Part shown: positions 60,436-64,000 of the stretch, piece by piece
Position numbering within the stretch: position 1 is the first letter of the stretch
Layout of the letters: every line of letters starts with the position of its first letter
Assembly: GCA_026545225.1 (NCBI GenBank)
Contig: CM048849.1
Location: 33,552,336 to 33,616,335 of the forward strand
Direction: 5' to 3'
From: Cornus controversa
Taxonomy: Eukaryota > Streptophyta > Magnoliopsida > Cornales > Cornaceae
DNA length: 64,000 nt
Program-made: the position numbers and the translations under genes
Notes under the pieces: generated by a model
What the model was told of the DNA's origin: nothing
The model's input: the letters and a program-made list of their open reading frames with translations, nothing else
Database searches by the model: none

Positions 60436-60780
60436 GGTATATCATATCTGGGAGGAGAGAAATGCTAGGGTCATCAACAACAATTTCTCTTCGCAAAACA
60501 AGGTTCTTGCGTGTATCATTGATTCAATCATAGCAACTCTTCAACTAGGGTTTCTGAAGGATTGTGCAGATTCTCGATCTCTCCTCATAGACTAGGGTGT
60601 CTCTCCATCTCGCTATCGTCCTCCTACACGGCCTCCGGATCTTCTTCAAACAGGAGCTGTGAGCATTGAGCAATAAATGTTTCGATCCTCTTCGTTGATT
60701 CGTTTGCCGGGAGCTACATATCCTTTATTAATTGTCTGTTACTAATAGATATTCATGTTTAAATTGGTGTTTCCGAGCCT
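60436..60780 (+). mobile_element. L1 LINE C-terminal/3' fragment
   Basis: The plus strand reads YHIWEERNARVINNNFSSQN and then IIDSIIATLQLGFLKDC, resembling the C-terminal WxIWxERNxRxF segment of plant L1 ORF2 downstream of the reverse transcriptase. A 3' UTR-like stretch follows. It begins where the CYP79 similarity ends. Confidence 0.55.
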
Positions 60781-61398
60781 CATGCCTTAGCCTAATATAT
60801 ATATTTTTTTTATTATTCATTTTATTTTGCAAAAAACTAACGTTTCTCGACACAGCTTAGACTGCTATAAATCCAAGTTGTGGAGAGAAGTGCCAACGGT
60901 GCCCCCAATCGGTTATCCACAACATTTAAACAGATACATAATAACTTTTTTAATCAATGTAGGACCACATTATATTGCTTGGATAAGGGAAACATTGAAT
61001 AAAAAATCCTCACAGCACCAACAATCAGTGACTTTTACTACCATTGGTGCTTGGTGTTGTGATACTAACTTTATGGCTTCTGCCATATAAAAATTACTTT
61101 TAATTTTTGAAATTACCCATTGGGATTTGAATTTAACCCTTCTTTAGATAAAGAGTCATGTTGTTTGATTGTTTGGGCTTTTGTCATCAAATTAGGCCTT
61201 TTAAGCCCATAATTTGTCCTTTTTGTTTAAAAAGATGGTCTGGTCCAAAATGGAAGCTAAATGCTCAATTCATTGTAACTCATGGAAAGTTCTTTGAATA
61301 CAACTCTTAAATTTAAAAAAGGATAATTTTATTTGAATGATGATCCGATTAACAGAATGGGCGTTTCCACGTAATTATGAAATTTTATAGCTATTATA
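60781..61398. other. Intergenic or retroelement-derived, unassigned
   Basis: No recognisable gene. It lies just beyond the stop of the minus-strand gypsy pol, so part may be that element's 3' untranslated interior. Confidence 0.4.
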
Positions 61399-62215
61399 TT
61401 ATGGATAATACCTTTTTAAATGAATAGCGTTCCATGGTTTATCAATCAACTTCCCATTCAGATCGTGGAGCTTGTAAGCTCCCTTTTCCAATCACTTCCT
61501 TGACTATAAATGGCCCTTCCCTAGTAGGTTCCAACTTATTGATATGCCCCATTACTTATCTGAGAACCAAATCTCCAACACTGAAGCTTCTGTGTCTCAC
61601 CTTCTTATTATAAGCATTCATGAGCATTTGGTGATATGTGGCTAACCTGATCAAGATGGCCTATCTCCTTTCTTTAAGAAGATCGAGGTTGTGCTCTAAT
61701 CGCCGATTATTGTCTGCTCTTTCCCATACTTGGCTTCGAATTGTGGATGCCACTAATTTGATTGGGATCATTGCTTCTGTTCCATATGTCATAGCGAACG
61801 GGATCTCCGATCGAGCGCTTGGGGGTGGTTCGATACCCCCATAACACGTTTGGAAGTTCCTCCAACCATTTGCCCTTTTTGTCTTCCAATTTCTTTCTTA
61901 GATAGGATAAAATCGTTATGTTAGTGATAAGTGCTTGTCCATTCTCTTGTTGATAGCTTATTGTCTTTTGATTGATCCCATATTCTTTGAATATTTTCCT
62001 TCTATTCTTATTTTACAATTTGTTTCCATTATCCATCATGACTGTTTTTGGTATGCTAAAACAGCAGATGATATTGTTCCAAACAAACTTCTTTACTTGA
62101 GTATGGGTGTTGGAGTAAGCCTCTGCTTTTACCTATTTAGTGAAATAGTCAACTACTAGAAGTACAAACCTCTTGTTTGAAGCTACAATCAATAGTGGTC
62201 CAACTATAGTAGCTA
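61399..62215 (-). pseudogene. Ty3/gypsy (Tat-like) integrase, core to C-terminus
   Basis: From 62215 downward the minus strand reads VGPLLIVASNKRFVLLVVDY, then FTK and VKAEAYS, PKTVMMDNGN, WLEELPNVLWGYRTTPKRS and, at the end, LHDLNGKLIDKPWNAIHLKR followed by YYP and a stop (61399-61401). This is the integrase core and C-terminal domain ending as in Tat-lineage gypsy elements (NGK.ID.PWNA.HL.R). Stops and frameshifts are present. Its 5' side is cut at ~62216 by LTR-like DNA. It may come from the same family as the RT/RNase H remnant at 35600-36850. Confidence 0.88.
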
Positions 62216-62225
62216 GGGCTGTACA

Positions 62226-63550
62226 CACAAATTTCGAGTCTGGAAATAAGATCAAAACACGTGGACAAATATTAAATATATTAATTTCAAGAAATATGGG
62301 TTACAAATCTTTGTAGATCTTTACAAAAGAAAGATAAATCCCTCTGATTCGATCTCTTTGGTGATCCAGATTCAAGGGCTGATGAAGCTTGATCTTGAAT
62401 TGGATTGAAACTTTGGTGAAGAATGACACGTGGATAATATGCTTGTTGTTTTTCTCCTTTAGGGCTTAGATGCTTTAGATCTTTGAATTTTGAGTGAAGA
62501 ATTTTGCAGAGTTTTAGCTTTCTCTGAAAGTCCTCTAATTGTGTTTCTCTAGATTCAAGGGCTACTAGAGCTTGATCTTAAATCGAGTTGTTGAGAGTCC
62601 TTTTCAAGTGTTTGTTGTTGAAGAAACTAGTGAGAATTTCTGATTAAGGGCTAAAGAAGCTTGATCTCGAACGGTCTTGTTGATTATTCTTTGAATTTGT
62701 TGAATCGTGGAGGAAAAACGGCACGACTTTGAATGTGCTTGTTATTGTTGTTCTTCAAAACTTTGAGAGTTAGATGAACGTATGTCTTCAAAGTTTCAAG
62801 TGTTGATTGAAGACAGAGTCTAACAAAGCTTCAGTATTTTGTGAGAGTCTTCTCCCCTTTCTCTTCACCCTCTACCTCTATTTATAGACTTCTTGGAGGG
62901 TCAAATTTGTAACTTTCTTTCATTCTAATAATTATCCTATAATTATCTTTTATGATAATTGTGATAATTATCCAATATATATATAATAATTATCTTTGAT
63001 GATAATTATATATATACATATATATATATATTTAATTATCCATTTGACCCATTTTCAAGTGGGTTTTGACTTCTTAAACAATTTGGATCAGCCCCTGACC
63101 CATTTATTTGTGGTAGGTCTGGACTTTAAATTATCTTATTGAATCACATTCTAAAGTGAGATAAACTGAAGATAAGCCCAAATTATATTTTAAATCCATC
63201 ATGTAAATTTTTTAATTTCTACAAGCGCCTTAGCCTCTATGTATACAACAATTTAAAGATGGTATCCTCCTTGGATTTCTCTCCAAGGTACTTATCTTCC
63301 TATTATAGTTGGATTCTCATTATATACATATCTTTAGGAATTCGAGTCCTATTAAGAGATGTATTCTGTATGTGATTCATGGGCCTTTTCCACTGAATCC
63401 GAACTATTGTTATTGGGCTACTTTTATTAATGGGCTTGAGCCTCTTGTTGATATGATCAATGCGCATTTTTTGGCTGGCCTTCGGGTCTGCTTCCTCTTT
63501 ATTCTTTTCACATGTCACGTCCCGATTGGTGGGTATTTTATGCCCCTACA
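62226..63550 (+). mobile_element. LTR-like sequence interrupting the integrase
   Basis: Starts tgtacacacaaatttcgagt immediately where integrase homology stops and ends ttttatgcccctaca (TG...CA), about 1.3 kb. Flanking 5-mers do not match, so a target duplication is not supported. Repeated phrases (caagggct..tgaagcttgatctt near 62375, 62560 and 62650) show internal duplication. Confidence 0.5.
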
Positions 63551-63756
63551 ATGTTCAATTTTATTTATTTATTTATTTATTTTTGCTATTTCCATAACCT
63601 AAAAGTCAGTGAGAGAAAAAATATTACTGAGAATATGCCGGAATATGAGAAGGTAAAGATAAGAAGGAATTTTCCAATTAATGCATAGAACCCCACTTAG
63701 AAAAACATGTGCTTACAGATTAGGTTAATTAACCGGACAATACTTACCTACTCACC

Positions 63757-64000
63757 AGTGTGTAGGTGAGCCCTTCTGACCGCTGATCTGTTTCAATAAA
63801 AAATGAACACATCAATTTTAAAGTGTAATAAATAAGTATAATAAATGAGGTCAATCTCATTTATTATACTTATTTATTGCATTTTAAACCTCATTTATTA
63901 TACTTATTTATTGCATTTTAAATTTAATTTTGTAATTAAAGTTAATGTGTTCATTTTTTATTAGAACACATCAGCGGCCAGGAGGGCTCACCTACACACT
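63757..64000. mobile_element. MITE with long inverted ends, cut by the window end
   Basis: agtgtgtaggtgagcccttc at 63757 pairs with the complement of ggagggctcacctacacact at 63981-64000. Arms extend ~60 bp or more (ctgatctgttt...aaaaaatgaacacat). The middle has three copies of a cctcatttattatacttattta-type phrase in mixed orientation. The right border and any target duplication may lie outside. Confidence 0.75.

Noticed and set aside
62226-63550. Calling this a proven solo LTR
   Set aside because: TG...CA ends fit, but the flanking five bases (agggc-like left, atgtt right) do not match. Listed as LTR-like only.

Overview
The window is plant nuclear DNA, most likely from a eudicot. It is AT-rich, has spliced genes with GT/AG introns, and is packed with plant-type retroelements (L1 and RTE LINEs, Ty3/gypsy, Sirevirus-like Ty1/copia) and MITEs. 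I found no bacterial operons, CRISPR array, rRNA or tRNA. Only two real gene families are visible: an FCS-like zinc finger (FLZ, formerly DUF581) gene with a duplicated first exon, and a CYP79-family cytochrome P450 locus. CYP79 enzymes are amino-acid N-hydroxylases that open cyanogenic glucoside, glucosinolate and aldoxime pathways.

Layout. 1-2012: a decayed L1 LINE (minus strand) cut by a 743-bp 3' end of an RTE LINE, with the target duplication still readable. 2615-6785: the FLZ locus (minus strand), with one exon 2 (2615-2798), a frame-broken exon 1 (4027-4339) and a second, open exon 1 (6451-6785) on a duplicated segment. 8350-12500: nested LTR fragments and a gypsy integrase fragment. 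12797-33222: a satellite block of about 19.5 kb, bounded by a directly repeated ~330-bp sequence. Its left arm (~13 kb) and right arm (~6 kb) carry the same ~370-bp dimeric repeat in opposite orientations, and each arm has its own higher-order repeat. 34123-35090: a small inverted repeat next to a 758-bp foldback Mutator-like element with a 9-bp target duplication. 35600-47250: a gypsy RT/RNase H remnant, two LTRs of the TGTCACNCCCC type, a solo Sirevirus-like LTR with a perfect 5-bp target duplication, and a pol-less Sirevirus-like remnant (gag piece, env-like piece, polypurine tract, LTR).

48311-60435: the CYP79 locus. The first copy (48567-53035, plus strand) is complete in three exons. 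It would encode about 552 residues but for one extra A in an A8 run, which shifts the frame in exon 1; it also has an unusual additional intron. The second copy (57749-60435) is a shattered 5' portion interrupted by a hAT-like element and LINE-related sequence. Between the two copies lies a 3467-bp solo LTR with a perfect GATGT target duplication, a GC-rich island and two internal tandem arrays. 61399-64000: a gypsy integrase C-terminus (minus strand), an LTR-like stretch and a MITE cut off by the window end.

The observations most worth a second look are the strand-flipped satellite block with its 2943-bp higher-order repeat, the duplicated FLZ first exon, and the CYP79 copy that is one base from an open frame. 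Exon joins, target duplications and repeat offsets were read by eye. Assignments to families come from recognised protein motifs, not from database searches.
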